Positions 16,484 through 24,915 of a DNA stretch of 64,000 nucleotides are shown piece after piece. Under the pieces are notes generated by a model. The model made no database searches. It was not told the DNA's origin and worked only from the letters and a program-made list of their open reading frames with translations. Positions within the stretch are counted from its first letter, which is position 1. The number at the start of each line of letters is the position of its first letter. The DNA comes from JAGVSZ01 sp035456405. Lineage in GTDB: Bacteria; Pseudomonadota; Gammaproteobacteria; Burkholderiales; SG8-39. A program made the translations under genes and the position numbers. The stretch spans positions 5,915 to 69,914 of the forward strand of contig DATIDG010000020.1 of NCBI GenBank assembly GCA_035456405.1. Direction: 5' to 3'.

Positions 16484-17529
16484 TGGGGCGCCCGGTCGAG
16501 ACGCTGCGCTGGGCCGGCGACCGCCTCGAGCTGATCGACCAGCGGCTCCTGCCGCAGCGCGTCGAGTACGTCGCCTGCGAGACTGCGGCGGAGGTGGCTG
16601 CCGCGATCCGCGACATGGTGGTGCGCGGTGCGCCGGCGATCGGCTGCGCGGCGGCCTACGGGGTCGCGGTCGAGTCCGGCAGACCGACCTTCGCATCGAT
16701 CGGCGAGTTTCATGCAGCGCTGGAGGTCGCGATCGCGGAGCTGGGCGCGAGCCGACCGACAGCCGTCAACCTGTTCTGGGCGCTCGACCGCATGCGTCGG
16801 GCCTACGAGGAGACCCGGACGCAGCCGCCCGAGCGAATCTCGGCGCGGCTCGTCGCAGAGGCGGTTGCGATCCACCGCGAGGACCTCGACGTGAACCATG
16901 CAATCGGCCGCAACGGCGCGGCGCTGGTGGGCGACGGGGCACGGATCATGACTCACTGCAACGCCGGGGCATTGGCGACGGCGGGCCATGGAACGGCTCT
17001 CGGGGTCGTGCGCTCGGCCCGCGACCAGGGCAAGCGCGTGTCGGTGATCGCGAACGAGACACGGCCGTTCCTCCAGGGCGCCCGGCTCACCGCCTGGGAG
17101 ATGGTGCAGGAGGAGATCCCGGTGACGCTGATCACTGACAGCATGGCCGGGCACCTGATGCAGCGCGGCCAGGTGGACCTGATCGTCGTCGGCGCCGACC
17201 GGATTGCGGCGAACGGCGACGTGGCGAACAAGATCGGCACGTATACGCTGGCAGTGCTCGCCGGGCGCCACGGCCTACCGTTCTACGTCGCGGCGCCGCT
17301 CTCGACGATCGATCGCGACGTGCCCGACGGTGCATCGATCCCGATCGAGGAGCGCGCCGCCGCGGAGGTCACCGGCTTCCGCGCCGAGCGCTGGGCCCCG
17401 GATGGCGTTGCGGTCGCGAACCCGGCGTTCGACGTGACGCCCGCCGCGCTCGTGACCGGCCTGATCACCGAGCGCGGCGTCGTCGCGCCGCTCGACGCGC
17501 CCGGTCTCCGGCGCCTGTTCGGGGACTAA
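16483..17529 (+). CDS. mtnA: S-methyl-5-thioribose-1-phosphate isomerase
   Basis: The 348-residue protein has MRGAP-like VVRGAPAIG at 46-54, catalytic C159 in THCNAGALAT and catalytic D239 in VVGADRIAANGDVANKIG. These match C160 and D240 of B. subtilis MtnA and separate it from eIF2B-like regulators. It converts methylthioribose-1-phosphate (or 5-deoxyribose-1-phosphate) to the ribulose form. It is coupled by TGATG to the aldolase/SDR gene. No mtnB, mtnC or mtnD gene, needed for the classical salvage route, is seen in the window. Confidence 0.93.
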   Translation: MGRPVETLRWAGDRLELIDQRLLPQRVEYVACETAAEVAAAIRDMVVRGAPAIGCAAAYGVAVESGRPTFASIGEFHAALEVAIAELGASRPTAVNLFWALDRMRRAYEETRTQPPERISARLVAEAVAIHREDLDVNHAIGRNGAALVGDGARIMTHCNAGALATAGHGTALGVVRSARDQGKRVSVIANETRPFLQGARLTAWEMVQEEIPVTLITDSMAGHLMQRGQVDLIVVGADRIAANGDVANKIGTYTLAVLAGRHGLPFYVAAPLSTIDRDVPDGASIPIEERAAAEVTGFRAERWAPDGVAVANPAFDVTPAALVTGLITERGVVAPLDAPGLRRLFGD

Positions 17530-17533
17530 GGAC

Positions 17534-19021
17534 GTGCGGCGCGCGTGGCAGGGCTGCGTGCTCGCAGCCCTGCTCCTCGCGCTCTCCGGCTGCGCGGGCC
17601 GCTACTTCCAGGACGCCGGCGCGCCGCCGGGCCCGCCGCAGCTCGACCTCGCCACCTGGCCGTACAGGGAGTACTGGACGGGGGTCGTCTTCAACGGCAG
17701 CAAGATCGGCTGTGCGCACGTTCAGGTGACGCCCGCGGCGCATCGGGGCGAGCTGCACGAGATCCGCGCCGGGAGCGCGTTGAGGCTGCGCTTTCTCGGC
17801 TTGGACAAGCGCATGACGCTGCGGTCGCGCGACCGTGTTCGCAGCGACCTCACCCTCGCGGATTTCGACTATGAGTACGACATCGACGGCGCGCGCCTGA
17901 TGCTTGCCGGCCGGGTCGAAGGCGACACCCTGCGCGCCCTCGTCACGAACGCAGGCCGGACGACGGAACTCGCCCTGCGCTCTGCCGAGCCCGTGTTCCC
18001 GGTGAGTGCGATCGCGATGGTGCCTGCGCTGCGCGGCCTGAAGGTGGGTGCCGAGTACGCGTACGCCGTGTTCAGCGGGACGGCGCACCGGATTGCACCG
18101 GTCACGCAGCGCATCGAGGGCTATGAGCGCAGCTCGCTGTTCGACGGCCCGGCGTGGAAAGTGGCCACGGAACTGTTCGGCCTGAGCACCACGACATGGA
18201 TCGACGCCCGTGCGCGACCGTTGCTCGACATCGGCCTTGGCGGAGTGATCATCGCCGGCCTCGAGGACGAGGCCCGCGCGAAGCGCGACCTGACCGCAGG
18301 CGCGCTGAACCGGAACGAAGCGCTCCTCGACCTCGCGGTGATTCGGCTGCCCGAGCCGCTCGGCGATCCGCGCGCCCTCAACTATCTCAAGCTCGCGATC
18401 GGCGTTCCGGCCGGCACGCCGGCACCGCCCGCCGGACTCTCCCAGCATTGCGACGACAAAGGAGACAGGCTCGAGTGCCAGCTGCATTCCGGCCCCGTTC
18501 AGCGCGCGGAGCCGCCGGACAGCCAGCCGTCCGCCGGCGGTGCCTTCCTTGAGCCCTCGCTCGCCGTGCCGAGCCGGGATGCAGAGATCCGCGCCCTCGC
18601 CACCCAGCTCGCGGCCGGGCACAGCGAGGCGCCAGCGCAGGTCCGCGCGATCCTCGCCTGGATGCAGGCGAACATCCGCAAGGAACCGCCCGACGCGTTC
18701 TCGGCACTGGATGTCCTGAGGGACCGCCGCGCGGAGTGCCAAGGGCACTCGTATCTCTACGCTGCGCTCGCCCGTGCGCTCGGAATCCCCACGCGCATCG
18801 CCAACGGCCTCGTGTATTCGCCCGAGCTGCAGGGTTTCGCCTTCCACGCATGGAACGAGAGCCTGCTCGACGGAGCATGGATCGGAGTCGACGCAACGCT
18901 TGGGCAGCTGGGCACCGACCCTACGCACCTGAGGATCGTCTACGGAGAGAACATCGCGGATATCGCGCCGCTCGCCGCCTGGATCGGCCGGACGCGGATC
19001 GAGGTACTCGAGCGCCGGTAG
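17534..19021 (+). CDS. transglutaminase-like domain lipoprotein
   Basis: The 495-residue protein starts at GTG 17534 with a lipoprotein signal (LLALSGC, Cys near residue 20), so it is probably membrane-anchored in the periplasm. The C-terminal 110 residues are a transglutaminase/papain-like core with the triad C402 (AECQGHS), H438 (FHAWNE) and D453 (GVDAT). Bacterial members are usually cysteine proteases or amidases. The N-terminal 370 residues are beta-rich and resemble no family I recognise. The gene ends 3 bp from the convergent L,D-transpeptidase gene. Confidence 0.8.
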   Translation: MRRAWQGCVLAALLLALSGCAGRYFQDAGAPPGPPQLDLATWPYREYWTGVVFNGSKIGCAHVQVTPAAHRGELHEIRAGSALRLRFLGLDKRMTLRSRDRVRSDLTLADFDYEYDIDGARLMLAGRVEGDTLRALVTNAGRTTELALRSAEPVFPVSAIAMVPALRGLKVGAEYAYAVFSGTAHRIAPVTQRIEGYERSSLFDGPAWKVATELFGLSTTTWIDARARPLLDIGLGGVIIAGLEDEARAKRDLTAGALNRNEALLDLAVIRLPEPLGDPRALNYLKLAIGVPAGTPAPPAGLSQHCDDKGDRLECQLHSGPVQRAEPPDSQPSAGGAFLEPSLAVPSRDAEIRALATQLAAGHSEAPAQVRAILAWMQANIRKEPPDAFSALDVLRDRRAECQGHSYLYAALARALGIPTRIANGLVYSPELQGFAFHAWNESLLDGAWIGVDATLGQLGTDPTHLRIVYGENIADIAPLAAWIGRTRIEVLERR

Positions 19022-19024
19022 CTG

Positions 19025-19513
19025 TCAGACTGCGACGATCTCGACTGGCGTGCGCGGCGGAACGAGGTCGAAGAGCTCGATGATGTCCGCATTGCGCATC
19101 CGCACGCAGCCGATCGAGCCCGGGACGCCCATCGGCAGCGCGTCGGGGCTGCCGTGGATGTAGATGTACCGCCGCATCGTGTCGACGTCGCCCAGGCGGT
19201 TGAATCCCGGCTCGCACCCGGACAGCCAAAGGATGCGGGTCAGGATCCAGTCGCGTCCGGGATGCTCCGCGGCCAGTTCCGGCGACCAGAGTTCACCGGT
19301 CGGGCGACGCCCGACGAACACGGTGTTCGGCGCCGCGCCCGCGCCGATCTTGGCGCGCACGATGTGACGGCCGCGCGGCGTGCAATGGCTGCCGCGCAGT
19401 TCGCCGGGCCCGTTCCGCGCCGTCGAGACGGCATAGCTGCGCAGGGTCCGGCCGCCGTCGTCGAGCAGTGCAAGCGTCTGGGCGGGGATCGAGATCCGGA
19501 TGCTAGGCATCAT
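19025..19513 (-). CDS. L,D-transpeptidase (YkuD domain)
   Basis: The 162-residue protein is essentially a bare YkuD domain with H120-G-S and the active-site motif GSIGCVRM (C136). Such enzymes crosslink peptidoglycan or attach proteins to it. The start is ATG 19513, sharing ATGA with the tadA stop. The N terminus (MMPSIRISIPAQTLALL) shows no signal peptide, which is odd for a periplasmic enzyme. Coupling to tadA is likely. A catalytically competent enzyme is likely; its location is unresolved. Confidence 0.85.
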   Translation of the reverse strand: MMPSIRISIPAQTLALLDDGGRTLRSYAVSTARNGPGELRGSHCTPRGRHIVRAKIGAGAAPNTVFVGRRPTGELWSPELAAEHPGRDWILTRILWLSGCEPGFNRLGDVDTMRRYIYIHGSPDALPMGVPGSIGCVRMRNADIIELFDLVPPRTPVEIVAV

Positions 19514-20001
19514 CTGCGGCCGTTCGCCCCCGCGCGGCGCTTCTCCGCGAAGAAGTCCGACAGCAGCGCGCCGCATTCCTCGGCGAGTATCCCGTCTGTC
19601 ACGACCGCGTGGTGATTGAGCCGCGGCTCGGCGAAGAGATCGACGACGCTCCCGCAAGCGCCCATCTTCGCGTCGCGCGCGCCGAACACGACCCGCCGAA
19701 TCCGGGCGTGCATGATCGCACCGGCGCACATGGCACACGGCTCCAGCGTGACGAAAAGATCGCAGGCGGGGAGGCGATAGTTGCCGAGCGCCCGTGCCGC
19801 GTCGCGCAATGCGGCAATCTCGGCGTGCCCGGTCGGATCGCTCCGTGCGATTGGAGCGTTGAATCCCCGTCCGATGATCGCGCCGTCGGCGACGATCACC
19901 GCCCCGACCGGGACCTCGCCGACCCGCCGCGCCTCCTCCGCCAGGGCGAGGGCGGCGCGCATGAACTCGAGATCGCGCGGAGAAGCGCCGCTCACTCCCA
20001 T
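19510..20001 (-). CDS. tadA: tRNA adenosine(34) deaminase
   Basis: The 163-residue zinc deaminase makes inosine at the wobble position of tRNA-Arg(ACG). Zinc and catalytic residues are H59-A-E61 and P88-C89-A-M-C92. The start overlaps the guaA stop by 10 bases. A role as guanine or cytosine deaminase is less likely because the length and the DPTGHAEI context fit TadA. Confidence 0.92.
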   Translation of the reverse strand: MGVSGASPRDLEFMRAALALAEEARRVGEVPVGAVIVADGAIIGRGFNAPIARSDPTGHAEIAALRDAARALGNYRLPACDLFVTLEPCAMCAGAIMHARIRRVVFGARDAKMGACGSVVDLFAEPRLNHHAVVTDGILAEECGALLSDFFAEKRRAGANGRR

Positions 20002-21557
20002 TCGATCGTTGCCGGCGGCTTGCTCGAAACGTCGTAGACGACGCGGTTCACGCCGCGAACCTCGTTGATGATGCGGTTCGCCACCCGCGCGAGCAGCTCC
20101 TGCGGCAGCGGAGCGACGTGCGCGGTCATGAAGTCGGTGGTCTGGACGGCGCGCAGCGCCACGACGTGCTCATAGGTGCGCCCATCGCCCATCACGCCGA
20201 CCGATCGCACCGGGAGAAAGACGGCGAACGCCTGAGCGGTCGTGTCGTACCAGCCCGCCGCGCGGAGCTCGTCGATGAAGATGGCGTCGGCCTCCCGCAG
20301 CAGGTCGGCGTATTCGCGCTTGACCTCGCCGAGGATGCGCACGCCGAGGCCCGGACCGGGGAACGGGTGCCGGAAGACCATCTCGCGCGGGAGCCCGAGC
20401 ACGAGCCCGAGCTCGCGCACCTCGTCCTTGAAAAGCTCGCGCAGCGGCTCGAGCAGCTTGAGGTGCAGCGTCTCTGGCAGCCCGCCAACGTTGTGGTGCG
20501 ACTTGATCGTATGCGCCTTCTTGGTCTTCGCGCCGGCGGACTCGATCACGTCGGGGTAGATCGTGCCTTGCGCGAGCCACTTGGCATTCGGGAGATCCGC
20601 TGCCTTGTCCTGGAACACGTGGACAAACTCGCGCCCGATGATCTTGCGTTTCTCCTCCGGATCCTCGATTCCCGCGAGGGCGCGCATGAAGCGCTCGGAC
20701 GCGTCGACCATGTCGACCTTGACGCCGAGGTGGCGTGCGAAGGTCCCCATCACCTGCTGCGCCTCGTTCTTCCGCAACAGGCCGGTGTCGACGAAGATGC
20801 AGGTAAGCCGGCCCCCGATCGCGCGATGGATCAGCGCGGCAGCCACGGAGGAGTCGACTCCGCCGGAGAGCCCGAGGATCACCTCCTCCTGGCCGACCTG
20901 GGTGCGGATGCGCTCGACCGCCTCGGCGATGTAGTCGCCCATGTTCCAGTCGCCGCGACAGCCGCAGATGTCGTAGACGAAGCGCCGCAGGATCGCCGCG
21001 CCCTGCCGCGTGTGCGTGACTTCGGGGTGGAACTGCACGCCATAGAACCCGCGCGACTCGTCCGCCATGCCGGCGATCGCGCAGGAAGGATTGCTCGCGA
21101 TCGGCTTGAAGCCCGCAGGGACCTCGATCACTTTATCGCCGTGACTCATCCACACGTCGAGCAGGCCGTGCCCTTCCGTGTTCGCGCGATCCTGGATGCC
21201 TTCGAGAAGCTTCGAGTGCCCGCGGGCGCGCACCTCGGCATAGCCGAACTCGCGCACCTTCGCGCCCTCGACCTTTCCGCCGAGCTGTGCGGCCATCGTC
21301 TGCATGCCATAGCAGATCCCGAGGATCGGTACGCCCAGGTCCCAGACCGCCCCGGGCGCACGCGGCGTCTCGGCCTCGTAGACCGATGCGGGCCCTCCGG
21401 ACAGGATCACTCCGCGCGGCTTGAACTCGCGCACGAATGCGTCGGAGACGTCATGCGGATGCAGCTCGCAGTAAACGTGCGCCTCGCGCACCCGCCGGGC
21501 GATGAGCTGCGAGTACTGGGCGCCGAAATCGAGGATGAGGATCCGCTCGTGCGTCAC
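19992..21557 (-). CDS. guaA: GMP synthase (glutamine-hydrolysing)
   Basis: The 521-residue enzyme converts XMP to GMP. It has a class I glutamine amidotransferase domain with nucleophile C82 (GICYGMQ) and H-x-E in the VQFHPEVTH motif, an ATP pyrophosphatase domain with GLSGGVDSSVAA, and the dimerisation domain ending in TIEWE. Length is normal. It lies 3 bp downstream of guaB. Confidence 0.97.
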   Translation of the reverse strand: MTHERILILDFGAQYSQLIARRVREAHVYCELHPHDVSDAFVREFKPRGVILSGGPASVYEAETPRAPGAVWDLGVPILGICYGMQTMAAQLGGKVEGAKVREFGYAEVRARGHSKLLEGIQDRANTEGHGLLDVWMSHGDKVIEVPAGFKPIASNPSCAIAGMADESRGFYGVQFHPEVTHTRQGAAILRRFVYDICGCRGDWNMGDYIAEAVERIRTQVGQEEVILGLSGGVDSSVAAALIHRAIGGRLTCIFVDTGLLRKNEAQQVMGTFARHLGVKVDMVDASERFMRALAGIEDPEEKRKIIGREFVHVFQDKAADLPNAKWLAQGTIYPDVIESAGAKTKKAHTIKSHHNVGGLPETLHLKLLEPLRELFKDEVRELGLVLGLPREMVFRHPFPGPGLGVRILGEVKREYADLLREADAIFIDELRAAGWYDTTAQAFAVFLPVRSVGVMGDGRTYEHVVALRAVQTTDFMTAHVAPLPQELLARVANRIINEVRGVNRVVYDVSSKPPATIEWE

Positions 21558-21560
21558 GGA

Positions 21561-23021
<1,461 letters not shown>

Positions 23022-23047
23022 GGCGGTATGTGGCGACGCAAAGACGC

Positions 23048-23076
23048 ATTATACGTGCGCCCATCCCCGCGGTAAA
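23048..23076 (-). promoter_or_regulatory. guaB promoter
   Basis: On the minus strand a perfect TATAAT (23048-23053) lies 26 bases before the guaB ATG, with TTTACC (23071-23076) 17 bases upstream as a partial -35 match. Confidence 0.5.
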
Positions 23077-23103
23077 ACGGCCTGCGTCGCGCCATCCCGC
23101 CAA

Positions 23104-23132
23104 TTGACTGGGTCGCTGAAAGCCTTTAAGGT
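23104..23132 (+). promoter_or_regulatory. promoter of the DUF4124 gene
   Basis: TTGACT (23104-23109) and TAAGGT (23127-23132) are 17 bases apart. The start codon follows 29 bases later, with an AAGGA ribosome site in between. Confidence 0.45.
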
Positions 23133-23161
23133 CGATCAATGCTCCTGCCAAGGACAACGTC

Positions 23162-23659
23162 ATGATTCCGCTCGCCCGCTGCCTGCTCGCGCTTGCGGTC
23201 GCTCCGCTCCTCGCCGCGCCGGCGGGAGCGCAGCAGCTCTACAAGTACACGGGCCCGGATGGCCGCGTGCAATACACCGACCGGCCGCCCGCAGGCGTCC
23301 AGAACGTGGAAAAGGTCACGGGCGGACGGGTGAGCACGGTCGGGCCCTCGGCCGCGGCGGCTGCGCGTGGAGGGGAGGCGGCCAAGGACGCTCCGAAGAC
23401 CGCTGCCGAAAGAGAGCAGGCGTTCCGGCAGCGTCGCGCAGAGGCCGAGGAGAAGACGAAGAAGGACGAGAAGATCGCGCAGGAGACCCGCGAGCAGGAC
23501 GAGCGATGCAACGCCATGCGGCGTCAGCTTTCCGGCATGCAATCGGGCGCACGGGTCTCGCGCATCAGCGAGAAGGGCGAGATCATCTTTCTCGAGGACA
23601 ACCAGGTTCAGTCCGACATCGCGCGGCTCCAGAGCGACATCGCGCGATTCTGCAAGTAG
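23162..23659 (+). CDS. DUF4124 domain-containing exported protein
   Basis: The 165-residue protein has a signal peptide (LALAVAPLLAAPAGA, cleavage near residue 23). A DUF4124 domain follows (QLYKYTGPDGRVQYTDRPPA), then an Ala/Lys/Glu-rich helical stretch with likely coiled coil. DUF4124 proteins are common periplasmic proteins of beta- and gammaproteobacteria with no agreed function. The gene ends one base from the convergent rnfH stop. Confidence 0.8.
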   Translation: MIPLARCLLALAVAPLLAAPAGAQQLYKYTGPDGRVQYTDRPPAGVQNVEKVTGGRVSTVGPSAAAAARGGEAAKDAPKTAAEREQAFRQRRAEAEEKTKKDEKIAQETREQDERCNAMRRQLSGMQSGARVSRISEKGEIIFLEDNQVQSDIARLQSDIARFCK

Positions 23660-23660
23660 C

Positions 23661-23945
23661 TTAGCGCGGGCGCCGCGCGGCCCGCGCGCGCCGACTGCGT
23701 GCCGTGTTCGGGTCGGCCACGAGCGGCCGGAGGATTTCGACCCGATCGCCATCCCGCAACGGATCCTCGAGCGCGACTAGCCGGCCATGGATGCCCACCC
23801 GGTCGCACGCGAGATCGATCTGCGGGAAGTCGCGCAGCACGCCGCTCCGCTCCACCGCGTCGCGCACGGTCGCGCCCTCCCGGATGTCGACCGCGTACTG
23901 CCCCTGCGCGGCCGGCGTCGCATAGACGACCTCGACCCGAAGCAT
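23661..23945 (-). CDS. rnfH: RnfH family (UPF0125) ubiquitin-like protein
   Basis: The 94-residue protein begins MLRVEVVYATPAAQGQYAV and shows the beta-grasp pattern of RnfH (VRDAVERSGVL, GDRVEILRPL) with a basic, Arg-rich tail. RnfH is paired with ratA in many proteobacteria and the two are separated here by 2 bp. Its biochemical role is not settled. Confidence 0.88.
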   Translation of the reverse strand: MLRVEVVYATPAAQGQYAVDIREGATVRDAVERSGVLRDFPQIDLACDRVGIHGRLVALEDPLRDGDRVEILRPLVADPNTARSRRARAARRPR

Positions 23946-23947
23946 CG

Positions 23948-24385
23948 CTATGCCCGCAAGTGAAGGGCGTCCGCACGGCGCACGAACGCATCGACAAAGG
24001 TGTTGGCGATGTGATCGAACACCGGCCCGGCGAGCCTTGCCAGCACCGGGCTCGCGAGCTGGTAGACAAGCTGGAAGTCGATCCGGCATCCTGCCTCGCC
24101 GAGCTGGGCGAACCGCCATTCGCCCTCGAGGTGCCGGAACGGACCGCACAGGAGCCGCATGGAGATCCGCTCTGCGTGACGCTGCGTATTCTCGGTCGTG
24201 AACGACTGGCGCACGCCGCGGAAATCGACGTGCAGGGTCGCCACGGTCCGATCGGGCTCGCGCAGCGCGACCTCCACCGCCTTGCACCAGGGCAGGAATC
24301 GCGGGTAGGACTCGACGTCATCGACGAGCTCGTACATCTCGGCCGCGCCGTACGGGACGAGCGCCTGGCGTGAGACGGTGATCAT
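23948..24385 (-). CDS. ratA: RatA/CoQ10-binding START-like protein
   Basis: The 145-residue polyketide cyclase/START-fold protein carries YELVDDVESYPRFLPWCKAV, diagnostic of the RatA/Coq10 group. In E. coli RatA was described as a ribosome-association toxin; orthologues in other lineages act as ubiquinone-binding chaperones (COQ10), and the sequence cannot decide between them. It is divergent from smpB, a conserved neighbourhood. Confidence 0.88.
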   Translation of the reverse strand: MITVSRQALVPYGAAEMYELVDDVESYPRFLPWCKAVEVALREPDRTVATLHVDFRGVRQSFTTENTQRHAERISMRLLCGPFRHLEGEWRFAQLGEAGCRIDFQLVYQLASPVLARLAGPVFDHIANTFVDAFVRRADALHLRA

Positions 24386-24430
24386 GCGGGGAGGAATCCT
24401 TCCGGAAGCACGCCGCGACGATGCGGCGGA

Positions 24431-24436
24431 TAGAAT
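24431..24436 (+). promoter_or_regulatory. possible -10 box of smpB
   Basis: TAGAAT lies 25 bases before the smpB start, the same spacing as the -10 boxes of several other genes here. No good -35 match is visible. Confidence 0.3.
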
Positions 24437-24461
24437 CGGATTAGTTTAGCGACAACCCGCC

Positions 24462-24908
24462 ATGAGCATCGTCGAGAACAAGAAGGCCTTCCACGACTAC
24501 TTCATCGAGGAGCGCTACGAGGCGGGGATCGCGCTCGAGGGCTGGGAGGTGAAGGCGATCCGCGCCGGCCGCGCGCAGCTCAAGGAAGCCTATGTCGTCC
24601 TGAAGGGCGGCGAGGTGTTCCTGATCGGCGCGCACATCAGCCCGCTTCCGACCGCGTCGACGCACATCCAGCCCGACCCGACGCGGTCGCGCAAGCTGCT
24701 GCTCCACGCCGAGGAGATCAGGCGCCTCATCGGGAAGGTGGAGCAGGCGGGCTACACGCTCGTCCCGCTGAACCTTCACTACGCCAAGGGCCGCGTCAAG
24801 GCCGAGATCGGCCTCGCGAAGGGCAAGAAGCAATACGACAAGCGCGCGGCCGAGAAGGAGCGCGAGTGGAACCGGGAGAAGCAGCGCCTGCTGCGCGCGA
24901 AGATCTGA
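24462..24908 (+). CDS. smpB: SsrA-binding protein SmpB
   Basis: The 148-residue protein binds tmRNA and is needed for ribosome rescue. Family motifs are NKKAFHDYFIEERYEAGIAL, GWEVKAIRAGRAQLKEAY and the basic C-terminal tail (YDKRAAEKEREWNREK), which enters the mRNA channel. No ssrA (tmRNA) gene is evident beside it. It ends 7 bp from the convergent ppsA gene. Confidence 0.96.
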   Translation: MSIVENKKAFHDYFIEERYEAGIALEGWEVKAIRAGRAQLKEAYVVLKGGEVFLIGAHISPLPTASTHIQPDPTRSRKLLLHAEEIRRLIGKVEQAGYTLVPLNLHYAKGRVKAEIGLAKGKKQYDKRAAEKEREWNREKQRLLRAKI

Positions 24909-24915
24909 GAGTGAC

